NCBI GenBank assembly: GCA_021771815.1
Contig: JAETOE010000010.1
Coordinates: forward strand, 35,599-99,598
Direction: 5' to 3'
Length of the DNA: 64,000 nt
Source: Roseburia hominis
Lineage (GTDB): Bacteria; Bacillota; Clostridia; Lachnospirales; Lachnospiraceae
Position numbers and translations under genes: made by a program. Under the pieces are notes generated by a model. That model did no database searches and was not told the origin of the DNA. It saw nothing but the letters and a program-made list of their open reading frames with translations. Positions within the stretch are counted from its first letter, which is position 1; every line of letters starts with the position of its first letter. Positions 18,162 through 27,420 of the stretch are shown here, in pieces.

Positions 18162-18523
18162 GAATCCTCCTTCTTGCACGGATCTCCCGGAAAACCGATA
18201 CAAAAAGGAATCACATATTTCTGCCCGGTCCTGGTATTTTAAAGAATTCTGTGCATTTGTAAAAATGGAATAAAAGCACAGATTTCTTAAAAATCAGACT
18301 GGCAGAAAGCCGAATAAGATATGATGTCAAGCATCAAGTATGTGAATTTCAGAATCGATATGCTTTGTGTAGATTATAGCAAATGCCATATGCCATTGCA
18401 AGCATCCACGGTAGTTTTCCCGGTAGTTCTATAGTATAATGTAAAACATGGGATAACTGGCATAAATGCTCGCGGTAACTGGCATTGGCAGTATCAAAAT
18501 CGAATGATAAAGGGAAGCGCACA
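18162..18523. other. Intergenic region between the Rpn and CapA genes
   Basis: No coding signal. It contains a TATAAT at 18435-18440 with weak upstream contacts, a direct repeat CGGTAGTT (two copies just before it), and two copies of TAACTGGCAT about 26 bases apart just upstream of the CapA gene, which could be regulator sites. Nothing more can be supported. Confidence 0.4.
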
Positions 18524-20077
18524 ATGGATAAATCAAAGGTCGTACATCGAATCTGTACTATAACTACAATAACAGTCATATTTAATACCACAATGACCGC
18601 ATGCGATAGGCAGGAGACGATCGCATACTTCAATCACATAGAAGCTACGGAAAGCAATACCCAGACAGCCACAGAAGAATATCAGACAGAGGAGAACCGT
18701 CCAGCGAGACCATCCGGACAGCAGGAAACTGCTGATAAGTCAGGCACGGAATCAGCACAAGAGACAAATAAGGCAGACGCGGCACAGAAATCCAATGAGA
18801 CAGAAGGAACGAACCAGACAGATGCGGCGCACAAATCCGGCGAGACGGAAGAGACAGATAGAACAGAAAAAAGTGTCGGAAGTGTATATAATAGTGAATA
18901 TAGCGGAAAAGAAGTGTCTGTTATAATGGTTGGAGACATCCTCCTTCATACCCCCGTCGCGGAGAGCAGCATGCAGGAGGACGGAACATATAACTTTGAT
19001 GCAATCTTTTCCAATGTAAAGGATGATATTAAGGAAGCCGACCTTGCGCTCGTCAACGAAGAGGTCATTATCGGAGGGGTGGAGCTCGGCGTGTCGGGTT
19101 ATCCGAGCTTTAACGCTCCATACGAGCTGGGGGATGCACTTGTGGATGCCGGATTTGATGTGGTACTTCACGCGACGAACCACGCGCTTGATCAGGGAAA
19201 GAAGGGAGTTAAAAACTGCCTTTCTTTTTGGAAGCAGCATTATCCTGATATAGCGGTGCTCGGTATCAATGAGAGTCAGGATGCGCAGGACAATCAGATA
19301 TATGTCTATGAGCAGGACGGCATCCGCATAGCCATATTGAACTACACCTATGGAACGAACGGGATTGATCTTCCTGCGGATATGCCCTATGCGGTAAACC
19401 TATTAGAGGAAGAGAAGGTAACGACAGACCTTGCAAAAGCGAATGAACTGGCGGATTTTATAGTGGTCTGTCCGCATTGGGGAACGGAATACCAGCTTGC
19501 GCCGGATGCGAAGCAGGAGTACTGGACGAATCTTTTTCTGGAAAACGGCGTGGATCTGGTGATCGGGACACATCCGCATGTGATTGAGCCCGTGAAGTGG
19601 GTCATGGATGGGAAAGGCAATACAATGCTTGTCTATTATTCGCTTGGCAACTTCGTGAACTGGACGGCGAGCTCTGGGGAGGGTATTGCAAACCGGATGG
19701 TCGGCGGGATGGCGCAGATCACCGTCGGAATGGAAAATGGCGAAGCGTTCATTGTAGATTACGATGTAACGCCGCTTGTCTGTCATGTGTCAGAGGGGAT
19801 AAACGGTGTGACGGTCTACCGCCTGTCCGATTACACGGACGCACTTGCAGCGGAAAATGCGATCGTGCAGCAGGATGGCGCTTTTTCAAAGGAATATTGC
19901 GAGGCACTGTGCGGGGAAGTCTGGGAAGAAATAAAAGAAAAAAAAAAAAGAAACCAATCCTATAGGAGAACCGTATTACAGATAAAGAGATGTAGTGCAG
20001 GCAGCAATAAAATCTTTAAGGGCAGTCGGCACGAAGGAGCGGAGCAGAGCGATGGATACGGTAATAGAATGGAATGA
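18524..20077 (+). CDS. CapA family lipoprotein (PGA_cap metallophosphatase fold), 3' end frameshifted at a poly-A run
   Basis: Secreted lipoprotein related to the capsule protein CapA/PgsA. The signal peptide ends MTAC-DRQ (lipobox), followed by a Thr/Glu/Lys-rich linker with NQTDAAHKSGETEETDRT-type repeats. The fold then starts SVIMVGDILLH and continues LVNEEVIIGG, LHATNHALDQG, VCPHWGTEY and IGTHPHVIEPVKW, the expected metal ligands. After a run of 12 A (19938-19949) the frame reads into an unrelated Arg/Lys-rich tail ending at 20077 that overlaps the next gene. With 11 A the protein would end ETNPIGEPYYR and stop at 19985. The start ATG at 18524 follows AAAGGGAAG. Function on the cell surface is inferred. 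Confidence 0.88.
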   Translation: MDKSKVVHRICTITTITVIFNTTMTACDRQETIAYFNHIEATESNTQTATEEYQTEENRPARPSGQQETADKSGTESAQETNKADAAQKSNETEGTNQTDAAHKSGETEETDRTEKSVGSVYNSEYSGKEVSVIMVGDILLHTPVAESSMQEDGTYNFDAIFSNVKDDIKEADLALVNEEVIIGGVELGVSGYPSFNAPYELGDALVDAGFDVVLHATNHALDQGKKGVKNCLSFWKQHYPDIAVLGINESQDAQDNQIYVYEQDGIRIAILNYTYGTNGIDLPADMPYAVNLLEEEKVTTDLAKANELADFIVVCPHWGTEYQLAPDAKQEYWTNLFLENGVDLVIGTHPHVIEPVKWVMDGKGNTMLVYYSLGNFVNWTASSGEGIANRMVGGMAQITVGMENGEAFIVDYDVTPLVCHVSEGINGVTVYRLSDYTDALAAENAIVQQDGAFSKEYCEALCGEVWEEIKEKKKRNQSYRRTVLQIKRCSAGSNKIFKGSRHEGAEQSDGYGNRME

Positions 20078-21098
20078 GGAGCGGTTGTCAAATGTGTATT
20101 ATCCCTGGAGAAGATTTTTCGCTAGAATGCTAGACTTTGAGATTTATCAGGTCATCTATCTGCTGTTTTTATGGACGGCTCAGATAAAGTATGAAGGAAC
20201 CATGTTAGAGATATTCGGAGAAATCACACAGTTGGGGCTGACAATACTTGTGGAACCTATTTTACTATGTATTTGGGGAACAACACCTGGGAAGGCGATT
20301 TTCGGCTTGGAAATTCGGGATTTTCAGGGAAATAAGCTTTGCTATAAGGATGCGGTGGACAGAACCGCATATGTTATTACAAAAGGAATGGGCGTGCAGA
20401 TACCGTTTATCCGGCTGATTATGTTGTGGAAGGCGTACAAAAAGTGTAGTGACTGCGAAACGCTGCCGTGGGATGCGGATATTAACTATACGATTCGCGA
20501 CACAAAGGAATACCGGTCATTTCTTTGTGTCAGTGTATATGTGCTTTGTATGCTGATGCCCGCCTTTATCAATACAATGCTTTTGATTCCGCCGAACCGG
20601 GGAACACTCACGGTGGAGGAGTTTGCAGAGAACTATAACTACTATCAGGCGTATTTTAAGCAGGTAGAGCCGTGTCTGGACTCCGATGGCAATTGGATTT
20701 CACCGAAGGATAAGATGCCAATCAGATTTTATGATATCAGGAATTATATGGAATTCGAGGGTGAATTCGAAATGCGCTTTATGCCTGATTTCGTATACGA
20801 GACGGAGGATGGGAGAATCAAAAGTATCACAGTGGAAGGCTGTAGAAATGATGACGTGATCTGCGTAACGCTTGCTTCTGTCGCTTACGCGGGCGCAAAA
20901 ACGAATGTCACATCTATGAAAACGGTCTGCAGGGGGGTTGTAGAGACAATACAGAATACGGGATTAGAAGATGTATATGAGTTTGAATGTTCGGGTCTTA
21001 TATTTGCAAACACAGTTTATACAGACGATCATGGTGAGAATTACATAAGCCATCGGAGGGAATATACCATCACGCTCACCCTGGAGACAGAAAAATAG
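20052..21098 (+). CDS. RDD family membrane protein
   Basis: A 348-residue protein. It opens with NVYYPWRRFFARMLDFEIYQ, the Arg-Asp-containing RDD motif, then TM segments near VIYLLFLW and LGLTILVEPILLCIWG. GTTPGKAIFGLEIRD is the second hallmark. A later TM (SVYVLCMLMPAFINTMLLI) leads into a C-terminal extracytoplasmic domain of about 170 residues without recognised family. GGAG sites lie upstream of ATG 20052; a GTG at 19995 is an alternative. If the CapA frame is corrected, this gene begins 66 bases after it rather than overlapping it. Confidence 0.85.
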   Translation: MDTVIEWNEERLSNVYYPWRRFFARMLDFEIYQVIYLLFLWTAQIKYEGTMLEIFGEITQLGLTILVEPILLCIWGTTPGKAIFGLEIRDFQGNKLCYKDAVDRTAYVITKGMGVQIPFIRLIMLWKAYKKCSDCETLPWDADINYTIRDTKEYRSFLCVSVYVLCMLMPAFINTMLLIPPNRGTLTVEEFAENYNYYQAYFKQVEPCLDSDGNWISPKDKMPIRFYDIRNYMEFEGEFEMRFMPDFVYETEDGRIKSITVEGCRNDDVICVTLASVAYAGAKTNVTSMKTVCRGVVETIQNTGLEDVYEFECSGLIFANTVYTDDHGENYISHRREYTITLTLETEK

Positions 21099-21128
21099 AT
21101 AATATCATTTTCACGGGATGGGGGATTC

Positions 21129-21154
21129 CCCCGGGGAAGTTTTATTCCCCGGGA
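21129..21154. repeat. GC-rich inverted repeat at the convergent gene ends
   Basis: CCCGGGGAA and TTCCCCGGG are separated by GTTTTA and overlap the stop codon of the DUF885 gene. There is no T tract on either strand, so this may be a weak terminator or a stabilising 3' hairpin. Confidence 0.45.
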
Positions 21155-22989
21155 GCCGCTTCCTCCGCCATATAATAATCATCCAGATACTTTTCTACGA
21201 TCGAGAACGGTGCGGGACCGATCTCGAGTACCGCCTTATGAAATGCAACATCGCTGTAGGCGCTGCCATAAGTTTCCTTCGCTTTCTCTTTTAAATCACG
21301 AAATTCCATATATCCTACATAGTATTTCAGATAATGCGACGGTTCTTCTACGATCAGTTCGTAGACATCGCGCAGCGCTTTCTGGTCGGTGATGCCGTAG
21401 TCCTTCCAGAAAGCTACGGTATCGGCGAACGACCAGCCGTCGTAGTGGATGCCGAGGTCGGTCGTGGCATAGAGACTTAGAAGCGCCGACTGATTCAGGG
21501 ACATGAGTTTTGCCAGATTTTCATCCAGCCCGGCGTAACCGTAGGAAATCATTTCTACATACGTAGCCCATCCTTCCACATAGCCTGGAAAATTAAGGAT
21601 TGAGCGGACGGGTGGAAGCCCTGCTTCGTAGGACATGACAGTCTGATAGAGATGACCGGGAAAGCCTTCGTGCGCAAGCGTCGTAAAATACCGCATGGAA
21701 GTAGCGTCTGTTGACGCGTTGATGAAAATGGAATTTTTCTCGTAGTTGTCAATGGGAGACGTAATGTAGAATGCCGGGGCCATATAATCCTCCATGCATT
21801 CGTCGATATAGCTGACCGTAAATTCCGTGTCGGGCGCCGCAGGGAAATCCGCAAGCATAGCGTCCTGCAATGCGTTTAAGGTCGCAATACTGTCCATGCC
21901 GCTTAAGGCGGCGTCGTTTTCCGCAGTCTTTAACTCGGGGTGCTCACTTAAAAGCAGCGCGGCTTCAGTGAGATCGGCGGTTCTTGTTTCACTGATCCTT
22001 GTTTCGAGCTCTTTAGCGTTCGAACTGCTGCCCGTGTTGTGATAGACAAGATATTCATAATAATCTTTTCCGTTCGGGAAATAGCAAAGTCCCTGATCGT
22101 TTTCTCCGCTCCCGAGCAGTTCCGTGAGCGAGGAGGCGAGATTTTCATAGGCGGGGAGAACATGCTCCTTCACAAGCGCAGCGTTCTTTTCCTTGTAAGC
22201 CTCCCGCTCGGCGTCCGTCAGATCGGTCATGGCGTCCACCTTGTGATTGAAGGTCTGAATCAGATAGTGGGAGTCAGGGTTAGCGATAAACGTCTCGCAC
22301 TGTGAGATAAGCGTATCGCATGTGAAATCAGACATGAAAAGTCCGGCGTGCGCTTTTTCCTTCTCAAAATCGATGATCTGGGAAAAATAGTCGTCCGTCA
22401 GAGCAATCAGTGCCAGATAATCTTCGATGTCCTGCCTATCATAGAAGCGATATTCCTCATAGAGTACGGGAAGCTGTGCCTGAATTCCGGTCGTCGGGCG
22501 CAGGATTTCATCGTAGAGCGTCAGGTCTGCAGCGGAAAGTTCCGTCTTCAGATAATCCGACAGAATATCGTAGGTGAGCTGCTGCTTTAAAGAGAGCGAG
22601 TCGTAATCGTAGCTTTTCAGCACGGAAATGGTATTTTCCAGAGAAGCCTGCGATTTCGTGATTGCCTCATCGGAGATCACGCCGAGCGTGATCGGTGTTT
22701 CCGTAATACCATAGTTTTCCGGGTTGGAAAGTGTAAAATGCAGGTTGATCGTGTTCGATTGTACTTCCGACCGGAAGAATGTTTCGAGAAAGGAATCGAA
22801 ATCTTCGGCAGATTTATTGCTGCCTGGGTTGGATGCTTCACTGTCCGAAAAACCGGACGATGAGCTGCCGTCCCGTGCGCCGGATGCGCCGCCGAAGGGG
22901 AGCGCGCAGGAGCAGAGACAGGAAGTGCAGAGAGTAAAAAGGAGAAGGATCGTACCGAGCGCGGTACGTTTCGGATGATTATGTTTCAA
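21142..22989 (-). CDS. DUF885 family lipoprotein, putative metallopeptidase
   Basis: Secreted lipoprotein of 615 residues. The lipobox is LCSC after a hydrophobic stretch, then a Ser/Gly-rich linker. DUF885 features include YRFYDRQDIEDYLALI, the zinc-type motif TLAHEGFPGHLYQ and GYVEGWATYVE with its conserved Glu. Related proteins are thought to be M3/M32-like peptidases. The start is TTG at 22989 (LKHNHPKRTALG), with GAGGTG 8 bases upstream. The longer reading to 23064 lacks a ribosome site and would bury the signal peptide. Monocistronic and convergent with the RDD gene. Confidence 0.88.
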   Translation of the reverse strand: MKHNHPKRTALGTILLLFTLCTSCLCSCALPFGGASGARDGSSSSGFSDSEASNPGSNKSAEDFDSFLETFFRSEVQSNTINLHFTLSNPENYGITETPITLGVISDEAITKSQASLENTISVLKSYDYDSLSLKQQLTYDILSDYLKTELSAADLTLYDEILRPTTGIQAQLPVLYEEYRFYDRQDIEDYLALIALTDDYFSQIIDFEKEKAHAGLFMSDFTCDTLISQCETFIANPDSHYLIQTFNHKVDAMTDLTDAEREAYKEKNAALVKEHVLPAYENLASSLTELLGSGENDQGLCYFPNGKDYYEYLVYHNTGSSSNAKELETRISETRTADLTEAALLLSEHPELKTAENDAALSGMDSIATLNALQDAMLADFPAAPDTEFTVSYIDECMEDYMAPAFYITSPIDNYEKNSIFINASTDATSMRYFTTLAHEGFPGHLYQTVMSYEAGLPPVRSILNFPGYVEGWATYVEMISYGYAGLDENLAKLMSLNQSALLSLYATTDLGIHYDGWSFADTVAFWKDYGITDQKALRDVYELIVEEPSHYLKYYVGYMEFRDLKEKAKETYGSAYSDVAFHKAVLEIGPAPFSIVEKYLDDYYMAEEAAPGE

Positions 22990-23176
22990 AAAAGACACCT
23001 CATATAAGCGTGTGCACAGCGTTGCGGGAGAATATACGGCACTGTCGTGGAGCGCGCTTTGCACACGGACGAATTAGCACATCATATGACACAAAAAACG
23101 TAATTATTCAAAATTTCATGAATATATATGTATCAAATAAAATGAAGCGTTTCTATGCTTTGGAACGGAGCTATCT

Positions 23177-23782
23177 GTGAATTATCTCTGGGCTTTTATG
23201 ATCTTAATCGGCGTTGTTTTCGCCGCATTCCACGGAACATTGCCGCAGCTTACCACGGCAGCGCTCGATTCGGCGAAGGAGGCGGTAACGCTGTGCATCG
23301 CGATGATGGGCGTGATGTCGTTCTGGGTGGGTCTGATGAAAATCGCGGAGAAATCCGGCATCATCGAAGGACTCTCAAGGAAGATGCGTCCCGTGCTGCG
23401 TTTTCTGTTTCCCGGCATCCCCGAGGGACATATTGCGAATAAATACATTGCGACGAACATGATCGCCAATATTTTCGGGCTTGGCTGGGCGGCGACCCCG
23501 GCGGGGCTTAAGGCGATGGATGCCCTGCAGGAGTTAAATGTAAGCGACTGTAAGAGGCTTGGCACATCGAAAAGGCGCGCGCCGGATATTGCCACGGATG
23601 AAATGTGTACATTTTTGATTATCAACATTTCTTCCCTGCAGCTCATTCCGGTCAATATTATTGCCTACCGTAGTCAGTACGGGAGCGTGAACCCTGCGGC
23701 AATCGTAGGTCCGGCGCTGGTTGCGACAACGTGCAGTACCCTCGCCGCCGTCATTTTCTGCAAAATAAAAAATCATCATTGA
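23177..23782 (+). CDS. spmA: Spore maturation protein A
   Basis: Membrane protein of the nucleoside-recognition (Gate) family, needed for spore core dehydration in Bacillus. At 201 residues with about five hydrophobic segments, it contains MGVMSFWVGLMKIAEKSGII, ANKYIATNMIANIFGLGWAA, TPAGLKAMDALQ, DEMCTFLIINISSLQLIPV and a final TTCSTLAAVIF. GTG start at 23177 with CGGAG 6 bases upstream. SpmB follows only after an intervening signalling gene (23857). Confidence 0.92.
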   Translation: MNYLWAFMILIGVVFAAFHGTLPQLTTAALDSAKEAVTLCIAMMGVMSFWVGLMKIAEKSGIIEGLSRKMRPVLRFLFPGIPEGHIANKYIATNMIANIFGLGWAATPAGLKAMDALQELNVSDCKRLGTSKRRAPDIATDEMCTFLIINISSLQLIPVNIIAYRSQYGSVNPAAIVGPALVATTCSTLAAVIFCKIKNHH

Positions 23783-23856
23783 TGATTTGACGCACAGCAA
23801 TTATAATAAGATATAGAAAAGATGTATCAGCGTGTTTTTAGAAAGACGGTGAGCGT

Positions 23857-25515
23857 ATGGGAAGAAAAAACCATATTTTAATAGTGGACGATGGGAAGTT
23901 GGTCCGGGCGGCGTTTCAGGAAATCTTAAGGGATGAATATTTTATTCTTGAGGCGGAAAACGGAATGGAAGCGCTTGATATTCTCTCCCGTGAGAGCGAG
24001 CATATCGCGTTGATTATTCTGGATCTTGTCATGCCCGTCATGGACGGTTTTCAGTTTTTGGAGGAATTTGGCAGGATAGACGAATACCGTTTTATTCCGG
24101 TCATTGTATCAACGACGAACGACGATGCTGACAATGAGTGCAGATGTCTGGAGCTTGGTGCGTGGGATTTTATTCCGAAGGAGTTTCATAAGGAGATTAT
24201 CCGGTTTCGCGTGCGCAATGCGATTGAGAAGAGCCGCGTGCGGTTTCTGGAGTATGACTCATTGACGGGCGTCTACAGTCAAATGAAGTTTTATCAGATG
24301 ACAAGGGATATGTTGGATGGCGGCGCAGGACAGCAGTTCGCGTTCATTCATTTCGATATTGATCGTTTCCGTATGATCAATGCATTCTATGGTTCGAGGG
24401 AGGGCGACCGCCTGATCGGAATCGTCGCGAATGCGATCCGCGGCGCGATGAAGGAGTATGGAAGAGGCACGTTCGGCAGGATCGCCGGGGATGTCTTTGG
24501 AATCTGTATGCCATATGACAGCAGCGACGATATCCATAATGTTATAAACCGTATCCGCCGGGAGATTAAGAGCCATCCGGTACAATATTATCTGGAAACC
24601 TGTTCCGGCATTTACCTGATCGAAGACCGTGAGATGGACGTCGCGGTCATGTACGACAATGCGGCGCTTGCCGCGACGCAGTGCAAGGATCAGTATATGG
24701 TGCACGATGTATTGTACACAAAAGAATTGAGTGAACGGCTGATACAGGAGCAGAATATTATTGACGAGATGGATGTCGCGCTGGAGGAGGAGCAGTTTAT
24801 CGTTTATTTCCAGCCGAAGTACGATCTTGAGAGCATGAGCCCGTATGGGGCGGAAGCGCTGGTACGCTGGCAGAGACCCAACGGTACGCTGGTTTCTCCG
24901 GCTGATTTTGTTCCGGTGTTCGAGAAGAACGGTTTTATTACCAAGCTGGACTACTATGTATGGGAGAAGGTCTGTCAGTTCATTCGCGGTGAGTTGGATG
25001 GAGGCAGGGAGCCGGCGCCGATTTCGGTCAATGTTTCCCGTGTGAATCTCTACAATCCGCAGTTTATGGAGACGCTCATCAATCTGGTTGAGAAATATAA
25101 GATTCCGCCGAGGTATCTGCATCTGGAACTGACGGAGAGCGTATTTTCCGAGGAGGCGAGAACGATTCAGAGCGCGATCAAGTATTTGCATAAAGCCGGG
25201 TTCACGATTATGATGGACGATTTCGGCAGCGGCTATTCGTCGCTTAATGTGTTAAAGGATCTCGATCTGGACGTGTTAAAGATTGACATGAAGTTCTTTT
25301 CGAAGGGAAATACCGCAGAGAAGGGCGCGAAGATCATAGAGGCCGTGATCAAGATGGCGGAGTCGCTCGATATGACGGTGATCGCGGAGGGCGTCGAGGA
25401 GAAGGGTCAGGTCGACATGCTGACGAATCTCGGATGCGATTATATTCAGGGTTACTACTTTGCAAAACCGATGTCGCAGGCGCAGTATGAGAAGCTTACG
25501 AATGGCATCGAGTAA
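23857..25515 (+). CDS. REC-GGDEF-EAL response regulator, probable c-di-GMP phosphodiesterase
   Basis: The protein is 552 residues. The receiver domain (5-125) has HILIVDDGKLVR, the phospho-acceptor in IILDLVMPVMDG and the late lysine in DFIPKEF. The GGDEF domain (140-290) is degenerate: RIAGDVFGI replaces R-G-G-D-E-F, so cyclase activity is unlikely. The EAL domain (300-545) is intact: YGAEALVRWQ, LELTESVF, MMDDFGSGYSSL, LKIDMKF, VIAEGVEE and DYIQGYYFAKP, so hydrolysis of c-di-GMP is predicted. It lies between spmA and spmB, 74 bases after spmA. No histidine kinase partner is adjacent. Confidence 0.92.
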   Translation: MGRKNHILIVDDGKLVRAAFQEILRDEYFILEAENGMEALDILSRESEHIALIILDLVMPVMDGFQFLEEFGRIDEYRFIPVIVSTTNDDADNECRCLELGAWDFIPKEFHKEIIRFRVRNAIEKSRVRFLEYDSLTGVYSQMKFYQMTRDMLDGGAGQQFAFIHFDIDRFRMINAFYGSREGDRLIGIVANAIRGAMKEYGRGTFGRIAGDVFGICMPYDSSDDIHNVINRIRREIKSHPVQYYLETCSGIYLIEDREMDVAVMYDNAALAATQCKDQYMVHDVLYTKELSERLIQEQNIIDEMDVALEEEQFIVYFQPKYDLESMSPYGAEALVRWQRPNGTLVSPADFVPVFEKNGFITKLDYYVWEKVCQFIRGELDGGREPAPISVNVSRVNLYNPQFMETLINLVEKYKIPPRYLHLELTESVFSEEARTIQSAIKYLHKAGFTIMMDDFGSGYSSLNVLKDLDLDVLKIDMKFFSKGNTAEKGAKIIEAVIKMAESLDMTVIAEGVEEKGQVDMLTNLGCDYIQGYYFAKPMSQAQYEKLTNGIE

Positions 25516-25571
25516 GTATATTCGCCTGTTGTTACCAATATAATGTACCAAGAGCGCAAGCCGGGTGCATT

Positions 25572-26096
25572 ATGAAAGTGATGATGTTTTTGTCGGACGT
25601 GATGATACCGCTTTTGATTTTCGGTATCGTCGGTTACGGTCTGCTGAATAAGCAGAATATTTATGAGGAATTTATCGAGGGGGCCAGAGATGGATTTCAG
25701 ACGGTCATAGGCATCATGCCGACGTTAATCGGGCTGATGGTGGCAGTCGGGATTCTTCGGGCCTCTGGTTTTTTGGAGTTTTTTTCACAGATCTGCGGAC
25801 ACTTCACGAAATATCTGGGATTTCCGTCGGAATTGCTTCCGGTCACGGTGGTGAAGATGTTTTCTTCCTCCGCGGCGACAGGGCTGTTACTTGATATTTA
25901 TAAGGAGTACGGCGCGGATTCGCTTCTCGGGAAGATGGCGTCCATCATGATGAGCAGCACGGAGACGATCTTCTATACGATGTCAGTCTATTTTATGACT
26001 GCGAAGGTGAAGAAAAGCAGGTATACGCTTGTAGGAGCACTGATCGCGACACTCGCGGGGACGGCGGCAAGCGTCGCGTTGGCGAAATACATGTAG
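25572..26096 (+). CDS. spmB: Spore maturation protein B
   Basis: Partner of SpmA, same nucleoside-recognition fold. The length is 174 residues. Conserved stretches are DVMIPLLIFGIVGYGLLNKQ, YEEFIEGARDGFQTVIGIMP, ATGLLLDIYKEYGADS and GKMASIMMSSTETIFYTMSV. It begins 56 bases after the REC-GGDEF-EAL gene, consistent with a three-gene transcript. Start ATG at 25572; the upstream ribosome site is weak. Confidence 0.92.
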   Translation: MKVMMFLSDVMIPLLIFGIVGYGLLNKQNIYEEFIEGARDGFQTVIGIMPTLIGLMVAVGILRASGFLEFFSQICGHFTKYLGFPSELLPVTVVKMFSSSAATGLLLDIYKEYGADSLLGKMASIMMSSTETIFYTMSVYFMTAKVKKSRYTLVGALIATLAGTAASVALAKYM

Positions 26097-26154
26097 GACT
26101 CTTTGGCATGTGGGATGCCCGGACTTTATATTCTGTTTTTAGGAGGAAAAGAAA

Positions 26155-27084
26155 ATGGTTTACAATAATATATTAGAAGCAATGGGACACACGCCGCTGA
26201 TCCGGCTGAATTATCTGGCGGAGGAAAATGCCGCCGAGATTCTCGTAAAAGTCGAGGGACTTAACGTTGGAGGTTCTATTAAGACGCGGACTGCATATAA
26301 TATGATCAGAGAGGCGGAGAGACAGGGAAAGATCGGGAAGGGCACAATCATTGTGGAACCGACCAGCGGCAATCAGGGGATCGGCCTTGCTCTCGTGGGC
26401 GCAGTGCGCGGCTATCAGACAATTATCATCATGCCGGATTCGGTCAGTGAGGAGCGCAGAAAGCTGGTGCAGCATTACGGCGCTAAGGTCATTTTGATTC
26501 ATGACGACGGGAATATCGGCGCGTGCATTGAGGAATGTTTAAATACCGCGCTTCGCATGGCGGCGGAGAATCCGAATGTCTTCGTTCCGCAGCAGTTTGA
26601 GAATCCGGCAAATCCGGCGGTGCACAGAAGCCAGACCGGACTGGAAATTTTAGAACAGGTAAACGGACCGATTCACGGTTTCTGCTCCGGCATCGGAACG
26701 GGCGGTACGATTACCGGAATCGGCGAGGTACTCAAAGAGAAGAACCCGGATATGACGATATGGGCGGTAGAACCGGAACATGCGGCGATTCTTTCCGGCG
26801 GATCGATCGGCACACATATCCAGATGGGAATCGGCGACGGTATCATTCCCGAGATTTTAAATCAGAAGATTTACGATGAAATCTGCATCGTCACAGACGA
26901 GGAAGCGATTTCTACATCGAAGGCGCTGGCATCGGAGGAAGGAATTATGTGCGGCATATCAAGCGGAACGAATGTAGCGGCGGCGAGAAAGCTTGCGAGA
27001 GTGCTCGGGCCGGGCAAAACGGTAGTCACAGTGCTTCCGGACACTGCGGAGCGGTATTTCTCCACACCACTGTTCGAGGACTAA
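26155..27084 (+). CDS. cysK: Cysteine synthase family protein (O-acetylserine sulfhydrylase)
   Basis: PLP fold-type II enzyme making cysteine from O-acetylserine and sulfide. It begins NNILEAMGHTPLIRLNYL; the PLP lysine is in VGGSIKTRTAYNMI. The phosphate-binding loop is GIGTGGTITGIG. Two motifs differ from the textbook ones: GGSIKTR instead of GGSVKDR, and TSGNQGIGLA instead of TSGNTGIGLA. So the exact acceptor or donor may differ. The length is 309 residues. AGGAGG lies 8 bases before the ATG. No T-box or CymR-like site is evident upstream. Confidence 0.88.
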   Translation: MVYNNILEAMGHTPLIRLNYLAEENAAEILVKVEGLNVGGSIKTRTAYNMIREAERQGKIGKGTIIVEPTSGNQGIGLALVGAVRGYQTIIIMPDSVSEERRKLVQHYGAKVILIHDDGNIGACIEECLNTALRMAAENPNVFVPQQFENPANPAVHRSQTGLEILEQVNGPIHGFCSGIGTGGTITGIGEVLKEKNPDMTIWAVEPEHAAILSGGSIGTHIQMGIGDGIIPEILNQKIYDEICIVTDEEAISTSKALASEEGIMCGISSGTNVAAARKLARVLGPGKTVVTVLPDTAERYFSTPLFED

Positions 27085-27253
27085 GCGCGCCGGATGGCGG
27101 GACTGTTCCAAGCGTGGGAAAAGCGGTATTGTCTGCCGGCAGCGAAGAAGGTCACGGATGTGTCATGCCTGTCAAATCGCAAGAAAATATGGGATATCAG
27201 TGTATAATATGGAAGGTCCTGTCAATAACGCGATAAAGTATGAAAGTAAGGGT

Positions 27254-27282
27254 TTGACAAGTCGGTATAAAAGGGTTATAAT
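27254..27282 (+). promoter_or_regulatory. Consensus promoter of tRNA-fMet
   Basis: Perfect TTGACA at 27254-27259 and TATAAT at 27277-27282 with a 17-base spacer. The transcript start is expected about 10 bases before the tRNA. Confidence 0.88.
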
Positions 27283-27301
27283 GCATTATGTCAACAAGCA
27301 G

Positions 27302-27375
27302 CGCGGGATGGAGCAGTCTGGAAGCTCGTCGGGCTCATAACCCGAAGGTCACAGGTTCAAATCCTGTTCCCGCAA
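27302..27375 (+). tRNA. Initiator tRNA-Met (anticodon CAT)
   Basis: Cloverleaf with anticodon loop CTCATAA. Initiator features are present: an unpaired C1-A72 at the top of the acceptor stem (CGCGGGA opposite TCCCGCA) and three consecutive G-C pairs in the anticodon stem (TCGGG/CCCGA). The T arm is ACAGG-TTCAAAT-CCTGT. CCA is not encoded. Confidence 0.95.
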
Positions 27376-27385
27376 CTATTAAGAG

Positions 27386-27420
27386 GCAGTAAGCACGAAA
27401 GTGTTTACTGCTGTTTTTTT
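27386..27420 (+). terminator. Intrinsic terminator of tRNA-fMet
   Basis: GCAGTAAGCAC-GAAA-GTGTTTACTGC stem-loop followed by TG and a run of seven T. A dispersed repeat begins directly after the T run. Confidence 0.92.

Noticed and set aside
26097..26154. T-box or S-box riboswitch before cysK
   Set aside because: The 58-base gap is too short, with only a 5-bp GGCAT/ATGCC hairpin.
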